Shown piece after piece: positions 1 through 8,540 of a stretch of DNA of 64,000 nucleotides. Below the pieces are notes generated by a model. It was not told where the DNA came from. It saw only the letters and a list, made by a program, of their open reading frames with translations, and ran no database searches. Every line of letters starts with the position of its first letter. Within the stretch, counting starts at the first letter, position 1. This DNA comes from an uncultured Lachnospiraceae bacterium (GTDB lineage: Bacteria; Bacillota; Clostridia; Lachnospirales; Lachnospiraceae). The translations under genes were made by a program, and so were the position numbers. The DNA is taken from NCBI GenBank assembly GCA_910588215.1, contig CAJUQJ010000007.1, forward strand, positions 84,736-148,735. The letters are read 5' to 3'.

Positions 1-8
1 GGAAAGAT

Positions 9-32
9 TTTGGCACATTTACAGTATATGCT
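9..32. repeat. Left flank repeat of the blaI/blaR1 block
   Basis: This 24-bp stretch matches 1778-1801 at 20 of 24 positions in direct orientation. The two copies lie just outside an AT-rich BlaI/BlaR1 gene pair. They could be duplicated promoter-region DNA left by insertion of the pair, or two related promoter or operator regions; which one cannot be decided here. Confidence 0.5.
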
Positions 33-60
33 TGACAGAATGATAAATGAAATGTATAAT
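32..60 (+). promoter_or_regulatory. Sigma-A promoter for blaI/blaR1
   Basis: A perfect TTGACA (32-37) and a perfect TATAAT (55-60) are separated by 17 bp, 41 bp upstream of the BlaI-type start codon. This is a strong housekeeping promoter, consistent with a gene pair held off by a repressor. Confidence 0.85.
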
Positions 61-65
61 TTAAT

Positions 66-85
66 CGTGTTACAAGTGTAACACG
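66..85. promoter_or_regulatory. BlaI/MecI-type operator
   Basis: A perfect 20-bp inverted repeat (9-bp arms, 2-bp centre) has the core TACA-AG-TGTA at 71-80, the core known for BlaI/MecI repressors. It lies just downstream of the -10 box, over the likely transcription start, so bound repressor should block initiation. Autoregulation by the adjacent BlaI-like protein is the natural inference. Confidence 0.8.
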
Positions 86-100
86 GCTGAAGAGAGGAAG

Positions 101-490
101 ATGACAATGCGCACAATAAGCTTTAAGATTTCTGATGCTGAACTTGAGGTAATGAGAATACTCTGGCGAGAGAAACAGGCTGTAACGTTTAGTGATATTC
201 GTACAGAATTAAGTGATAAAATGAGTTGGGAGAAGTCTACGATTGCGACACTTTTAAGAAGGTTGCAGAAAAAAGGTGCTATTTCGATACAGGAAAAAGA
301 AGTTCATTACTATATGCCGAATATAACCAAAGAAGAATATATCATGTTCAGGAAGAAAAGTTTGATAGATAAATTTTTTGATGGTAGTGCTAAGAGTTTT
401 GTTGCAGCTCTATGCCAGAATGGGGAACTCACAGAAGCGGATATTGATGAGCTAAAGAAATATTTCCGAATGGGGGACGAGAATAAATGA
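101..490 (+). CDS. blaI: BlaI/MecI family transcriptional repressor
   Basis: This 129-residue protein is the usual length for the BlaI/MecI/CopY winged-helix family. The N-terminal half (about residues 7-78) has the typical ISDAELEVMRILW opening and the TIATLLRRLQKKG recognition region; the rest is the dimerisation segment. Members bind TACA..TGTA operators and are inactivated by proteolysis triggered by a BlaR1-type sensor, and exactly such a sensor follows with a 4-bp overlap. The start used follows GAGAGGAAG; an in-frame ATG two codons later is equally possible. The pair is clearly more AT-rich than the genes that follow, suggesting acquisition. The regulated target is not obvious: no beta-lactamase gene is visible. 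Confidence 0.88.
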   Translation: MTMRTISFKISDAELEVMRILWREKQAVTFSDIRTELSDKMSWEKSTIATLLRRLQKKGAISIQEKEVHYYMPNITKEEYIMFRKKSLIDKFFDGSAKSFVAALCQNGELTEADIDELKKYFRMGDENK

Positions 491-1740
491 GTGTTGTTGG
501 AGAATTCTCTGTAGAGATGATCAAGGTAATTCTTTCGATGACATTTACTGGTAGTATAATTTCACTTTTTCTATTTATTTTAAAACCGGTCATAAAAGAT
601 AAACTTCCTAAATCATTTCAATATTATATGTGGATTTCAGTAGTGATAGCTTTGATGCTGCCTATATCCAAGATCATTGTTATTCCTGTATCGGATAGTT
701 CGGTAATGCCAATAAAGAACGAACAAATAATCTCGCAAATCACTCATTCGTCAGACACTGCAGTGAATTTATTTGTTTTCTGGCAAATAGGAATGATTTT
801 AGTTCTTGGTTTTCATATATTATGTTATGTGCTATATGTACGAAGGCTGCGCAAACATAATATAAGTGCAGACCGGCAGGAAGCAGAGTTGCTGAATGAC
901 CTGTTAAAAGGAAAAGGTGCTTTGCAGTTATATAAAAACTTAATTTTGGAAACACCAATTCTAATCGGTTTCTTCCGTCCTGCAGTTATTTTGCCTGATA
1001 AAAAATATGAAGATGTGCAACTTCGTAATATTTTGATGCATGAAATTACACATAGGAAAAAGCAGGACATTTTCGTAAAGTGGCTGTTGATTTTTGTCGG
1101 AGCAGTTCACTGGTTTAATCCAATGATTTATTTTGTACGTCGAGAGATGAATCAAGCTTGTGAATTAGCGTGTGATGAATCTGTTATAAAACGCTTTGAT
1201 ATTAGTGAAATGCAACAATACGGAAACACTTTAATTGCAGTTGCGGCTGATTCAATAAGAAGGACACCCTTTTCGGTCACTATGTTTGAAGATAAAAAAA
1301 TTTTGAAAGAAAGGTTAGCTGCTATTATGAAACATAAAAAGTATTCAAAAAGAACAGTTGTTACGGCAAGCATTATTCTGACTATTATTGTCTGCGGTAT
1401 TTTGGGGTTTAGTACATTGAGCGGTGTAGGAAACGGACAAAAAAGTAGTAGTTATGCGGATAATTATCTTTTGCCTTCGGATCAAAAGCGTATTAAAGAG
1501 ATTGAACTAAAGAAATCTTTACGGGATTATTATAAAAACAAAATTACCGAAGCCTATGTATTTTTAAGTGATTCAGATGATGTGATCACGGATGCTTATA
1601 TCACTGTTGTCGGCAAAGAGGAGAAACCCGATTCTGAAATGCAGAGAGGAATACAATCTCTTGCATCTGAAGAACTTAAATTGGATGTTGAAAGTATTTA
1701 CATTGATTATATAGATTTCGAGTCATTTACTTCAAACTAA
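487..1740 (+). CDS. blaR1: BlaR1/MecR1-type M56 metallopeptidase sensor
   Basis: An integral membrane zinc metallopeptidase of the M56 family, 417 residues, translationally coupled to blaI by an ATGA overlap. Hydrophobic segments occur near residues 12-30, 40-58 and 95-115; the catalytic HEITH motif is near residue 195, with a downstream ELACDE segment providing the third zinc ligand. A further transmembrane segment lies near 292-312. The remaining roughly 100 residues are extracytoplasmic and lack a penicillin-binding sensor domain with SxxK/KTG motifs, so the signal is unlikely to be a beta-lactam bound covalently. It probably cleaves or triggers loss of the BlaI-like repressor in response to an unknown envelope cue. 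Codon use is AT-rich compared with downstream genes. Confidence 0.85.
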   Translation: MSVVGEFSVEMIKVILSMTFTGSIISLFLFILKPVIKDKLPKSFQYYMWISVVIALMLPISKIIVIPVSDSSVMPIKNEQIISQITHSSDTAVNLFVFWQIGMILVLGFHILCYVLYVRRLRKHNISADRQEAELLNDLLKGKGALQLYKNLILETPILIGFFRPAVILPDKKYEDVQLRNILMHEITHRKKQDIFVKWLLIFVGAVHWFNPMIYFVRREMNQACELACDESVIKRFDISEMQQYGNTLIAVAADSIRRTPFSVTMFEDKKILKERLAAIMKHKKYSKRTVVTASIILTIIVCGILGFSTLSGVGNGQKSSSYADNYLLPSDQKRIKEIELKKSLRDYYKNKITEAYVFLSDSDDVITDAYITVVGKEEKPDSEMQRGIQSLASEELKLDVESIYIDYIDFESFTSN

Positions 1741-1777
1741 ATAGAATATGAGATAATGTATTGGATAATGACACAAC

Positions 1778-1801
1778 TTTGACACATCTATAGTATATAC
1801 T
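1778..1801. repeat. Right flank repeat of the blaI/blaR1 block
   Basis: Direct-orientation partner of 9-32 (20 of 24 identical), immediately downstream of the blaR1 stop and upstream of the response regulator gene. It includes a TTGACA at 1779-1784, but no well-spaced -10 follows. Confidence 0.5.
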
Positions 1802-1895
1802 GTTGCAAGTAAAATTTTGTAACAAGGGCAGTCATACGGCATATCGCTTCGGCTGTATGGTGCGGGTTTATTATATAGATGAGGAGTGGTTAGCA

Positions 1896-2555
1896 ATGCA
1901 GAAAATCCTGATCGTCGAAGACGATGCGGCCATCGCTAATTTGATCAAGATCAATCTGGAGACGGAGGGCTACAGATGTACCTGTGCTTTTGACGGCAAA
2001 GCCGGGGCAGATCTGATCGAGGAGGAACACTTTGACTTGATCCTGTTAGACATTATGCTGCCGGAGATTGACGGTTATGAACTGCTCGAATATATAAAGC
2101 CGATGGGAACACCGGTGATCTTCCTGACGGCGAGGGGCAATGTCGATGACCGTATTAAGGGATTAAAACTAGGAGCGGATGATTATATCGTCAAGCCGTT
2201 TCAGGTGGGAGAACTGATCGCGCGGGTGGAGGCTGTATTGCGGCGATATGGGAAGGCGGGCCAGAAGCTGGCTTTTGCGGATGTGGAGATTGACGTGGTC
2301 TCCCGGACTGTAACACAGGCGGGCGTCCCGGTTGAACTGACGATCAAGGAGTTTGACTTGCTGGTAGAGCTAATGCAGAACAAGAATGTAGCGTTGTACC
2401 GGGAGCGTATCTACGAGAAGGTTTGGGGTGGGTCTTTTATGGGAGACACCCGTACATTGGATTCTCATATCCAGCGTCTGAGGAAGAAGCTGGGCTGGGA
2501 GAACTATATCAGGACGGTGTTTCGGATCGGATACCGCCTGGAGGATGATACATGA
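1896..2555 (+). CDS. OmpR/PhoB-family response regulator
   Basis: Two-domain DNA-binding response regulator of 219 residues. The receiver domain (1-115) has the acidic pair at 9-10, phospho-acceptor Asp about 52 (LLDIMLPEIDG) and conserved Lys about 100 (DDYIVKPF). The C-terminal winged helix (about 125-215) ends with the typical TVFRIGYRLE. The ATG at 1896 is chosen because GAGGAG (1881-1886) precedes it at 9 bp; the frame is open further upstream but without a ribosome site. The stop overlaps the kinase start by 4 bp, so the two are translationally coupled and form one two-component system. The signal is unknown, although the operon continues into two exported proteins. Confidence 0.9.
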   Translation: MQKILIVEDDAAIANLIKINLETEGYRCTCAFDGKAGADLIEEEHFDLILLDIMLPEIDGYELLEYIKPMGTPVIFLTARGNVDDRIKGLKLGADDYIVKPFQVGELIARVEAVLRRYGKAGQKLAFADVEIDVVSRTVTQAGVPVELTIKEFDLLVELMQNKNVALYRERIYEKVWGGSFMGDTRTLDSHIQRLRKKLGWENYIRTVFRIGYRLEDDT

Positions 2556-3952
2556 AACTTTTTCATAAAATATTTCTCTGCTTCGTGGTGATCTTCGGGA
2601 TTGCTTTTCAGGCCGCAGGCGTACTGTTGATCGATCATGTCTATGAAAACGCCCTTGAGCAGGAAAAGAAGTATGCGCTGCAGGAGTTCCAATATAATAA
2701 GTATATTCTACAGTCTATTCTCTACTCCGGGCAGGACTTTCTGTGGACACAGGAAGGAGATCTGGAGATCCGGGATTCTTTCACAGCGCCGGTCGCGCTC
2801 TATGACCAGGAGAAAAATTGCATCTATTCCAATATGTCGATGATGCCGAATGTGTCAGACCTCCGGGAAAGTGGGGAAGGACGGCTGGCTTTTCGCATTT
2901 ATCAGAAGGAAGGGGAAAGTTATATTTACGTATATGATCATGTGCGGCAGGGGGAGAGCGGGGTTTATCTGGTGACGCAGACGGATATCAGTTCGGTGGT
3001 GGATACTCAGAAGAGCATGACGGCATATTTCCAGAGGATCTACCTGATCATTTTGTGTATTGGATTCCCGCTGATCTTTTTGCTGACCAATCTGCTCACC
3101 GGTTCCATCAAGAAGGTGAGCAAGGCGGCCAGAAGGATTGCCAGAGGGAAGTATTCTGAGAGGATCTATGTGGGTACTAAGGATGAGATTGGCCAGCTGG
3201 CAGCGGATTTCAATCAGATGGCGGAGAAGATAGAAGAGAAGGTAAGGGAGTTATCCGAGGCGGCCAGAGCGAAGGAAGACTTTACGGCCAATTTTGCCCA
3301 TGAGTTGAAGACACCGCTGACGTCGGTGATCGGATATGCGGATATGCTGTATCAGCGAGAGCTGCCAAGGAAGCAGGTCAAGGAGGCGGCGGGCTATATC
3401 CTGCATGAGGGTATGCGCCTGGAAGCACTTTCTTTGAAGCTGATGGATCTGTTCGTTATGGACAGGCAGGATTTTTTATTGGAAAAACTGGATACGGGAA
3501 GGCTGTTTGAAAACATACGGCCGGGCATACTGCCCGTGTGCGGCAAGCATGGCGTGAAGCTGCATATGGACATAGAGGAGGCCGAGATCGCGGTGGAGTT
3601 CGATCTTTTCAAGACGATGCTACTCAACATTATTGATAATGCTGTCAAGGCGGAGTGCAGTGATATCCGGATCACCGGGAAGAGACAGCAGACCTGTTAC
3701 CGGATCTGTGTGGAAGATAACGGAAAAGGTATTCCACCGGCTGAGCTGGGGCGGATCACGGAAGCCTTCTATATGGTGGATAAGTCACGCTCGCGGAAGC
3801 AGCACGGAGCAGGGCTTGGTATGGCGTTGGTGGCTAAGATCGCACAGCTTCACAGGGCAGGGATGCGGGTGGAGAGTGACGGTAAGTCCGGCACTACGGT
3901 TCGCATCACGTTCGGCCTGCCGGAAGGAGGGCATAGTGAAGAGAGTGTCTAA
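2552..3952 (+). CDS. HAMP-containing sensor histidine kinase
   Basis: Membrane kinase of 466 residues paired with the preceding regulator. Transmembrane segments near 7-29 and 163-185 enclose an extracytoplasmic sensor of about 130 residues. A HAMP linker (about 186-240) follows, then the dimerisation/phosphoacceptor helix with FAHELKTPLTS (His near 250). The catalytic domain shows an N box (NIIDNAVKA), G1 (EDNGKGIP) and G2 (GAGLGMAL). All catalytic motifs are intact. The 3' end overlaps the next gene by 17 bp. Confidence 0.9.
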   Translation: MKLFHKIFLCFVVIFGIAFQAAGVLLIDHVYENALEQEKKYALQEFQYNKYILQSILYSGQDFLWTQEGDLEIRDSFTAPVALYDQEKNCIYSNMSMMPNVSDLRESGEGRLAFRIYQKEGESYIYVYDHVRQGESGVYLVTQTDISSVVDTQKSMTAYFQRIYLIILCIGFPLIFLLTNLLTGSIKKVSKAARRIARGKYSERIYVGTKDEIGQLAADFNQMAEKIEEKVRELSEAARAKEDFTANFAHELKTPLTSVIGYADMLYQRELPRKQVKEAAGYILHEGMRLEALSLKLMDLFVMDRQDFLLEKLDTGRLFENIRPGILPVCGKHGVKLHMDIEEAEIAVEFDLFKTMLLNIIDNAVKAECSDIRITGKRQQTCYRICVEDNGKGIPPAELGRITEAFYMVDKSRSRKQHGAGLGMALVAKIAQLHRAGMRVESDGKSGTTVRITFGLPEGGHSEESV

Positions 3953-4787
3953 ATATACATGGGTCTGTCTGCTGTTTGCGGCAGTCTTTGCCCTGGGAAG
4001 TACGGCAGGGATGAATGTGATCTTGCAGATGCGGGAGCGGCAGCGGCTGAAGGAGAGCGGTACCGTGGTGATGGAATCTCCCGTGCTGGCATGGCAGGAT
4101 CCGGCTGCAGAGGATACTGCCACGGGAGAGGATGATGAGACGGGGGAGACGAAGGAAGATGCAGAGCGCGTTTTGACTGTGGAGCAGATGGAACAGGTGA
4201 TCAAGTACAGGAATCACTGTGAAGGGGAGATCCTGCATGAACCGGCAGTTGGACAGATCACGATGGAGGAGGCCATTGCTTCCGGAGAAAACTGGCTTGT
4301 GGAGATGGATTTTTGGAAAAGACAGAATCCGGAGTTTTTATCCCGAAGGGCATCTTTAGGGGTAAAAGCAGATCTGAGTACGCTGGAAGTACCGATGGAA
4401 TCCTGGTACAGTTTTTGGACGGTGCGCTTTTCCAATGAGTATCTTTATGCAGATCTGTCTATCAATGCAGTCACGGGTAAAGTGTGGGATGCGGAGATAT
4501 CGTTGTACGGGAATATGGCGCACAGGCAGTCATTTGATAAGCTGGAGCTTTTTGTCCGGCTGGCAGGCGTGCAGGGGGAAGTGGAGAAGTTTGCACAGAC
4601 AAATCAAAGCGGATCGTTGGTGTATATAGCGGTAAAAGGGAGTCAGTTGTACGCGGAGCAGGGCTATTATACTGCGAATACGACCCGGACCAATGAGTTT
4701 ATTGAAGATGGAAGGAGTACAATAGTTGAGCTGCATGACCAGCGGGTGATAGAGTATCGTCTGAGAGTAGAGGAAAAAGAATCCTGA
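3936..4787 (+). CDS. Membrane-anchored protein co-transcribed with the two-component system
   Basis: No family was recognised with confidence. The GTG at 3936 is chosen because GGAAGGAGG (3922-3930) stands 5 bp upstream, and it gives 283 residues; the overlap with the kinase end indicates tight coupling. One N-terminal transmembrane segment (about residues 7-27) is followed by a charged linker rich in Glu/Asp/Thr and an extracytoplasmic domain. A segment reading YADLSINAVTGKVWDAEI resembles a PepSY-like beta-hairpin, a fold often found in proteins that modulate kinases or proteases. An accessory envelope role for the adjacent kinase is inference. Confidence 0.6.
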   Translation: MKRVSKYTWVCLLFAAVFALGSTAGMNVILQMRERQRLKESGTVVMESPVLAWQDPAAEDTATGEDDETGETKEDAERVLTVEQMEQVIKYRNHCEGEILHEPAVGQITMEEAIASGENWLVEMDFWKRQNPEFLSRRASLGVKADLSTLEVPMESWYSFWTVRFSNEYLYADLSINAVTGKVWDAEISLYGNMAHRQSFDKLELFVRLAGVQGEVEKFAQTNQSGSLVYIAVKGSQLYAEQGYYTANTTRTNEFIEDGRSTIVELHDQRVIEYRLRVEEKES

Positions 4788-4830
4788 TCTTTTTTACATG
4801 TATGACACAATTTCAACGAAAGTATGACGC

Positions 4831-4875
4831 AACACTCTGATAGGATGAAAGTATCTATCCTGTCAGAGTGTTTTT
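4831..4875 (+). terminator. Rho-independent terminator
   Basis: A 16-bp stem (AACACTCTGATAGGAT with its complement ending TCAGAGTGTT, one G-U pair, 10-nt loop) is followed by a T run. It ends the response regulator / kinase / anchored-protein operon. Confidence 0.9.
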
Positions 4876-4971
4876 ATGAGATAGAATATGGACTAGAAAA
4901 TTGCTCCGGATCTTACGAAGCCGCGTGGCGGCGGGGTCAGAGAGATCAGGATGACATTGGGGGAAAGAGGA

Positions 4972-6048
4972 ATGAGGAATTATATGGAGAATGACAGAGA
5001 AATGGAGCGGCAGATGGAATACAGGAGAAGGAAGCAGCTGAAAAAGTTACAGAGAAATATTTTTTTCATTATTTTGGGTATGATCCTGGCCTTGTATGGA
5101 ATACGGATCCGGCAGTTAGGCGTATCTCTGACGAAGGTACAGACAACTTTGAAACAGATAGAAGTCTTACAACAGAAAGCGACTGAGAACGGGAGCAGTT
5201 CGGATGCAGAGGATATATTTGGAGAACGGCAGGCCGGCGGACAGCAGACAGCGGATTTTATCAGCAGTATCAAAGCAGTGCATTTGGACAAACCCATCAA
5301 ACGGACACGGGAGGAAGCCGTGAAGCGACTGGAAGAGTTGGGGCAGTCGAATCCGGTTATCGCACAGATTGGGCGCAATAGTTCTCTTTATCCGGAAAAT
5401 ATGCTGACGGCATTGGCCAATAATCCTGAAATGGCGGATTTTGCAGCGGGATATTTAGAAAGGGACAAGGTGGCAGCAGGGGAACTGACGGAGGAGGAAA
5501 AGAGGCAGGATTTTCCGCTTTTTCTCCAATGGGATCCACGGTGGGGCTATGCTTCCTATGGGATTGACAGTAATATTGGTCTGTCGGGGTGCGGCCCGAC
5601 CTGTATGTCGATGGTGCTGTACTATCTGACAAGGGATGAGACACTGACACCGGACCGGATTGCCAATCATGCCATGGAAAATGGCTACTATGTGGAAGGA
5701 ACAGGAACTGCCTGGGCTTTGATGCAGGATATGCCGGGGCTGTATGGAGTGAGAGTGAGTGAACCGGAGGTTTCCGAGTTTGGTTTCCGGAATGCCTTGT
5801 CGAAGGGGCGTGTGCTGATCTGTGCCATGGGTGCGGGGGATTTTACGGCAGCCGGGCACTTTATCGTGATCTATGGGTACGATCAGGACGGTTTTATGGT
5901 AAATGATTCTAATTGTGTTGCGAGAAGCAAGAAGAGGTGGACTTTCGACGAAATCCGCGGACAGATCAAAATGGTATGGGCCTATGAGCCGCAGAAGAAA
6001 CAGTTCGAGGAAGAGCAGGTGATCACTTTTGTGGATTATGCAGGGTAA
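4972..6048 (+). CDS. C39-like cysteine peptidase domain protein, membrane-anchored
   Basis: About 358 residues. A basic N-terminus precedes one transmembrane helix (about residues 23-42), an extracytoplasmic coiled-coil/linker, and a C-terminal papain-like domain of the Peptidase_C39_2 type. The catalytic Cys lies in GLSGCGPTCMSMVL, the His in GHFIVIYGYD, and the third-position residue in MVNDSN. Such proteins are surface-exposed peptidases, not the exporter-fused C39 domains of bacteriocin transporters, since no ABC exporter is attached. In-frame ATGs at 4951, 4972 and 4984 are possible; 4972 has GGGGGA 7 bp upstream. It follows a terminator, so it is probably transcribed separately. Confidence 0.75.
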   Translation: MRNYMENDREMERQMEYRRRKQLKKLQRNIFFIILGMILALYGIRIRQLGVSLTKVQTTLKQIEVLQQKATENGSSSDAEDIFGERQAGGQQTADFISSIKAVHLDKPIKRTREEAVKRLEELGQSNPVIAQIGRNSSLYPENMLTALANNPEMADFAAGYLERDKVAAGELTEEEKRQDFPLFLQWDPRWGYASYGIDSNIGLSGCGPTCMSMVLYYLTRDETLTPDRIANHAMENGYYVEGTGTAWALMQDMPGLYGVRVSEPEVSEFGFRNALSKGRVLICAMGAGDFTAAGHFIVIYGYDQDGFMVNDSNCVARSKKRWTFDEIRGQIKMVWAYEPQKKQFEEEQVITFVDYAG

Positions 6049-6108
6049 GTTGAATATAGTATTCGATTTTGACGGGGTATTTGACTTGAAACGGCAGTCT
6101 GTCATTTA

Positions 6109-6722
6109 AAACCGAAGGAAAAGGAGACAATTCAGGTATCCGGGTGGGATTATATCAAGAATGCGCCGAAAACGTGGTCCAGCAGCGATACGAAAGTTGC
6201 AAAGGTTGACAATAACGGCAAGGTCACAGCGGTTGCGCCGGGGAAGGCTACCATTACAATGGCGGCGTTAACGCTCCGGCAACAACGATAAAGCTTGGCA
6301 AGAAAACACTCAGGATGAATACAGATTATACAATCTTGTATAACGGAAGAGAGAGGGAGATCATTCCCGCAGGTACCTATACAATTTCAATTCGGGGAAA
6401 GGGAAATTACGCAGGGACAGCGGCTCTGACACAACTCTATACGGTAAAGCAGAATACCATTGCCAAAGTCGCGGCTTCATGTCCACGTACGGTAAAGTAT
6501 ACAGGTAAAGCACAGAATCCGGTGACGGTAAAGATTGGCAAGAATGTTCTGCCGGAAAGCGACTATACGGTTGTCTATCATATAGGAAGTTCAAAGAGCG
6601 GCAAAGAGATCAGATACCCTCTTGCAAAAGGAAAATACACGGCTGTCATTACCGTCAAAGGTAACAATCTGACAACGACATCAAAGAAAACAGAGATCGT
6701 AAAGCGATTTACGGTGAAATAG
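6109..6722 (+). pseudogene. Remnant of a Big_2 / Ig-like repeat surface protein
   Basis: From about 6109 the frame encodes a typical bacterial Ig-like (Big_2) module, with SSSDTKVAKVDNNGKVTAV and GKATITM. It hits a TAA near 6290. In another frame, coding resumes (NAPATTIKLGKK) and runs to the stop at 6722 with two fibronectin/Ig-like repeats built around DYTILYNG, GTYTISIRGKGNYAG and a second DYTVVY..GKYTAVITVKGN unit. The N-terminus, signal peptide and most of the protein are missing, and a deletion or frameshift lies around 6265-6280. The 408-bp open stretch at 6315-6722 has no convincing start and is a fragment. The intact ancestor was probably a secreted cell-wall adhesin-like protein. 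Confidence 0.7.
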
Positions 6723-6792
6723 AAGGTGAACCGCCAGGCGGCGTCGGATGCGCAGCAGACGCTTTTATGAAGGATAAGCGTTGAACTGCTAT

Positions 6793-6844
6793 AAATAAAG
6801 AGTGAAGTTTAGCTGTTGATAACTAAACTTACACTCTTTATTTT
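6793..6844. terminator. Bidirectional terminator hairpin
   Basis: A long, nearly perfect stem (AATAAAGAGTG and AAGTTTAG with their complements, loop around CTGTTGAT) sits between the plus-strand remnant and the minus-strand hsp20 gene. It is followed by T-rich sequence on the plus strand and A-rich sequence on the other side, so it can act in both directions. Confidence 0.8.
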
Positions 6845-6853
6845 ATACACTCT

Positions 6854-7306
6854 TTACTTCACTTCGATCTTCCGCACTTCTTCCTTCGCGGCAATCTCCT
6901 TCTTCGGGAACTTCACTTCCAGAATACCGTTGTTGTAGGAAGCGTCGATATCGCCGGGCTCCACGTCGTTCACGCGGAAACTTCTGGAATATGAGCTGTA
7001 ATAACGCTCCCGGCGGATATATTTGCTCTTGTCCTCTTCGTTCTTTTCTTCCTTGTGGGAAGCGGAGATGGTGAGCAGATTGTCCTTCAGGTCAATGTTG
7101 ATATCGGACTTGTCGAAGCCGGGCAGTTCCGCCTGCAGCAGGTAGCTGTCGCCCTGGTCGATCACGTCCGTCTTGAAGGCGTCGAAGGTAGCAAGTTCAT
7201 TGTTGCCCCAGAAGTTCTTGAAGGCGTTGTCAAACATCTGATCGAAGGAATCATCAAAAAACATGGGTTTGTAGGTACGATTGTTGAATAATGCTGGTCT
7301 TAACAT
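6854..7306 (-). CDS. hsp20: Hsp20/alpha-crystallin small heat-shock protein
   Basis: ATP-independent holdase chaperone of 150 residues. The alpha-crystallin domain occupies about residues 40-140, with LLQAELPGFDKSDINIDL, the long charged beta5-6 loop (EEKNEEDKSKYIRRERYY) and the closing NGILEVKFPKKE. The ATG at 7306 is chosen because AGGAG stands 8 bp upstream; a GTG at 7315 would overlap the ribosome site. The gene is monocistronic, with a terminator at 6793-6844. No CIRCE element was found upstream. Confidence 0.92.
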   Translation of the reverse strand: MLRPALFNNRTYKPMFFDDSFDQMFDNAFKNFWGNNELATFDAFKTDVIDQGDSYLLQAELPGFDKSDINIDLKDNLLTISASHKEEKNEEDKSKYIRRERYYSSYSRSFRVNDVEPGDIDASYNNGILEVKFPKKEIAAKEEVRKIEVK

Positions 7307-7623
7307 ATAAGTCACTCCTCTTTTCTTATACTATGCGGTCTGCGCTCCGGCGGTGTGCCGCATGTGTTATCTGTTATCAGTATGACCTGATTTCGAGTTC
7401 CGATGCATGTCTGATAACTTGTTTGCTGTTTATAATTGTTATACAACATATATAACATAAAATCAATTATGGAAATCTAAAGCATTTCTTAATAAAAAAT
7501 AAAGCATGATCTGTAAAAATTATATAGGAAGCAGGCTGAGAATATGGTAGCATAGAGGAAGAAAAGAAGAGCCTCGCATGGGGAAATAAAACGCGCGCAA
7601 GGCAGCGCAGAAAAGAGGGATTC
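7307..7623. other. Divergent intergenic region hsp20 / ROK kinase
   Basis: This AT-rich stretch must hold the hsp20 promoter (minus strand) and the ROK gene promoter. Around 7437-7458 there is an imperfect dyad (GTTATAC..GTATAAC-like), but no boxes are close enough to consensus to name. No CIRCE (TTAGCACTC-type) repeat and no short gene was seen. Confidence 0.4.
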
Positions 7624-8502
7624 ATGAGACTGGGAGCATTGGAAGCGGGCGGTACCAAAATGGTATGCGCCGTAGGAAACGAAACGGGGGAAATCTTCGA
7701 GCAGATCTCCATTCCCACAGAAACGCCGGAGATTACCATGCCGAAGCTGATCGCTTATTTTAAGGATAAGCAGGTGGACGCTTTGGGGATCGGGTGTTTC
7801 GGGCCGGTGGAACTGGACCGGCAATCGCCGGAGTATGGGCATATTACTACTACGCCGAAGCTGGCGTGGCGGAATTATGATATTGTCGGCGCTTTTCGGG
7901 AAGCGCTTGGCTGTCCGGTGGGTTTTGACACGGACGTGAACGGGTCTGTGCTGGGGGAAGTGACCTTCGGGCAGGCCAAAGGAAAGAAATGCGTCATCTA
8001 CCTGACCATTGGCACCGGCGTTGGCGGCGGCATATACATAGACGGTAAGCTGCTGCATGGTATGTTGCATCCGGAGGCAGGACATGTGCTGATCCGGAAG
8101 AGGAGCGATGACGCATACGAAGGCAAGTGTCCTTATCATAAGACCTGTCTGGAAGGTCTTGCGGCGGGCCCGGCCATTGAAGCGCGCTGGGGACAGAAGG
8201 CGGTGGAACTGAAAGACAAGCCGGAGGTGTGGGATCTGGAGGCGGACTATATCGCGCAGGCGCTGGTGGGCTATATCCTGACGCTCTCACCGGAGATGAT
8301 CATTTTAGGGGGCGGCGTGATGCACCAGGAACAGCTTTTCCCATTGATCCGGGAAAAAGTGACCCGGATGCTGGGCGGCTATATCCAGACGGAAGAGCTG
8401 GCGGATATGGAGCACTATATCGTGCCTGCAAGCCTGCACGACGATCAGGGGATCATGGGTTGTCTGGAGCTGGCAAGAAGAGAGAAAGCAGGCTGTGTAT
8501 AG
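7624..8502 (+). CDS. scrK: ROK-family fructokinase
   Basis: Sugar kinase of 292 residues, the normal length for ROK fructokinases of the ScrK/GmuE type. Residues 4-12 carry the nucleotide-binding GALEAGGTK; a second phosphate-binding loop is TIGTGVGGG (about 136-144). The zinc/ROK signature follows: H at GHVLIR, then C, H and C in GKCPYHKTCLEGLAAGPA. The catalytic Asp is in FDTDVNGSVLGE. The enzyme phosphorylates fructose to fructose-6-phosphate. The nearby GH32 beta-fructosidase and sugar ABC transporter make fructose the likely substrate, although other hexoses cannot be excluded. It is preceded by only a weak ribosome site. Confidence 0.85.
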   Translation: MRLGALEAGGTKMVCAVGNETGEIFEQISIPTETPEITMPKLIAYFKDKQVDALGIGCFGPVELDRQSPEYGHITTTPKLAWRNYDIVGAFREALGCPVGFDTDVNGSVLGEVTFGQAKGKKCVIYLTIGTGVGGGIYIDGKLLHGMLHPEAGHVLIRKRSDDAYEGKCPYHKTCLEGLAAGPAIEARWGQKAVELKDKPEVWDLEADYIAQALVGYILTLSPEMIILGGGVMHQEQLFPLIREKVTRMLGGYIQTEELADMEHYIVPASLHDDQGIMGCLELARREKAGCV

Positions 8503-8540
8503 TGTGTGAGGCACCTTTTTCAGTGTAGATTCTTTCAATG

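Noticed and set aside
1779..1807. Promoter with TTGACA at 1779 for the response regulator
   Set aside because: No -10 box at a usable 16-19 bp distance; the nearest TATACT starts only 11 bp after the -35.
7437..7458. CIRCE-type heat-shock operator upstream of hsp20
   Set aside because: The dyad found does not match the TTAGCACTC-N9-GAGTGCTAA consensus.
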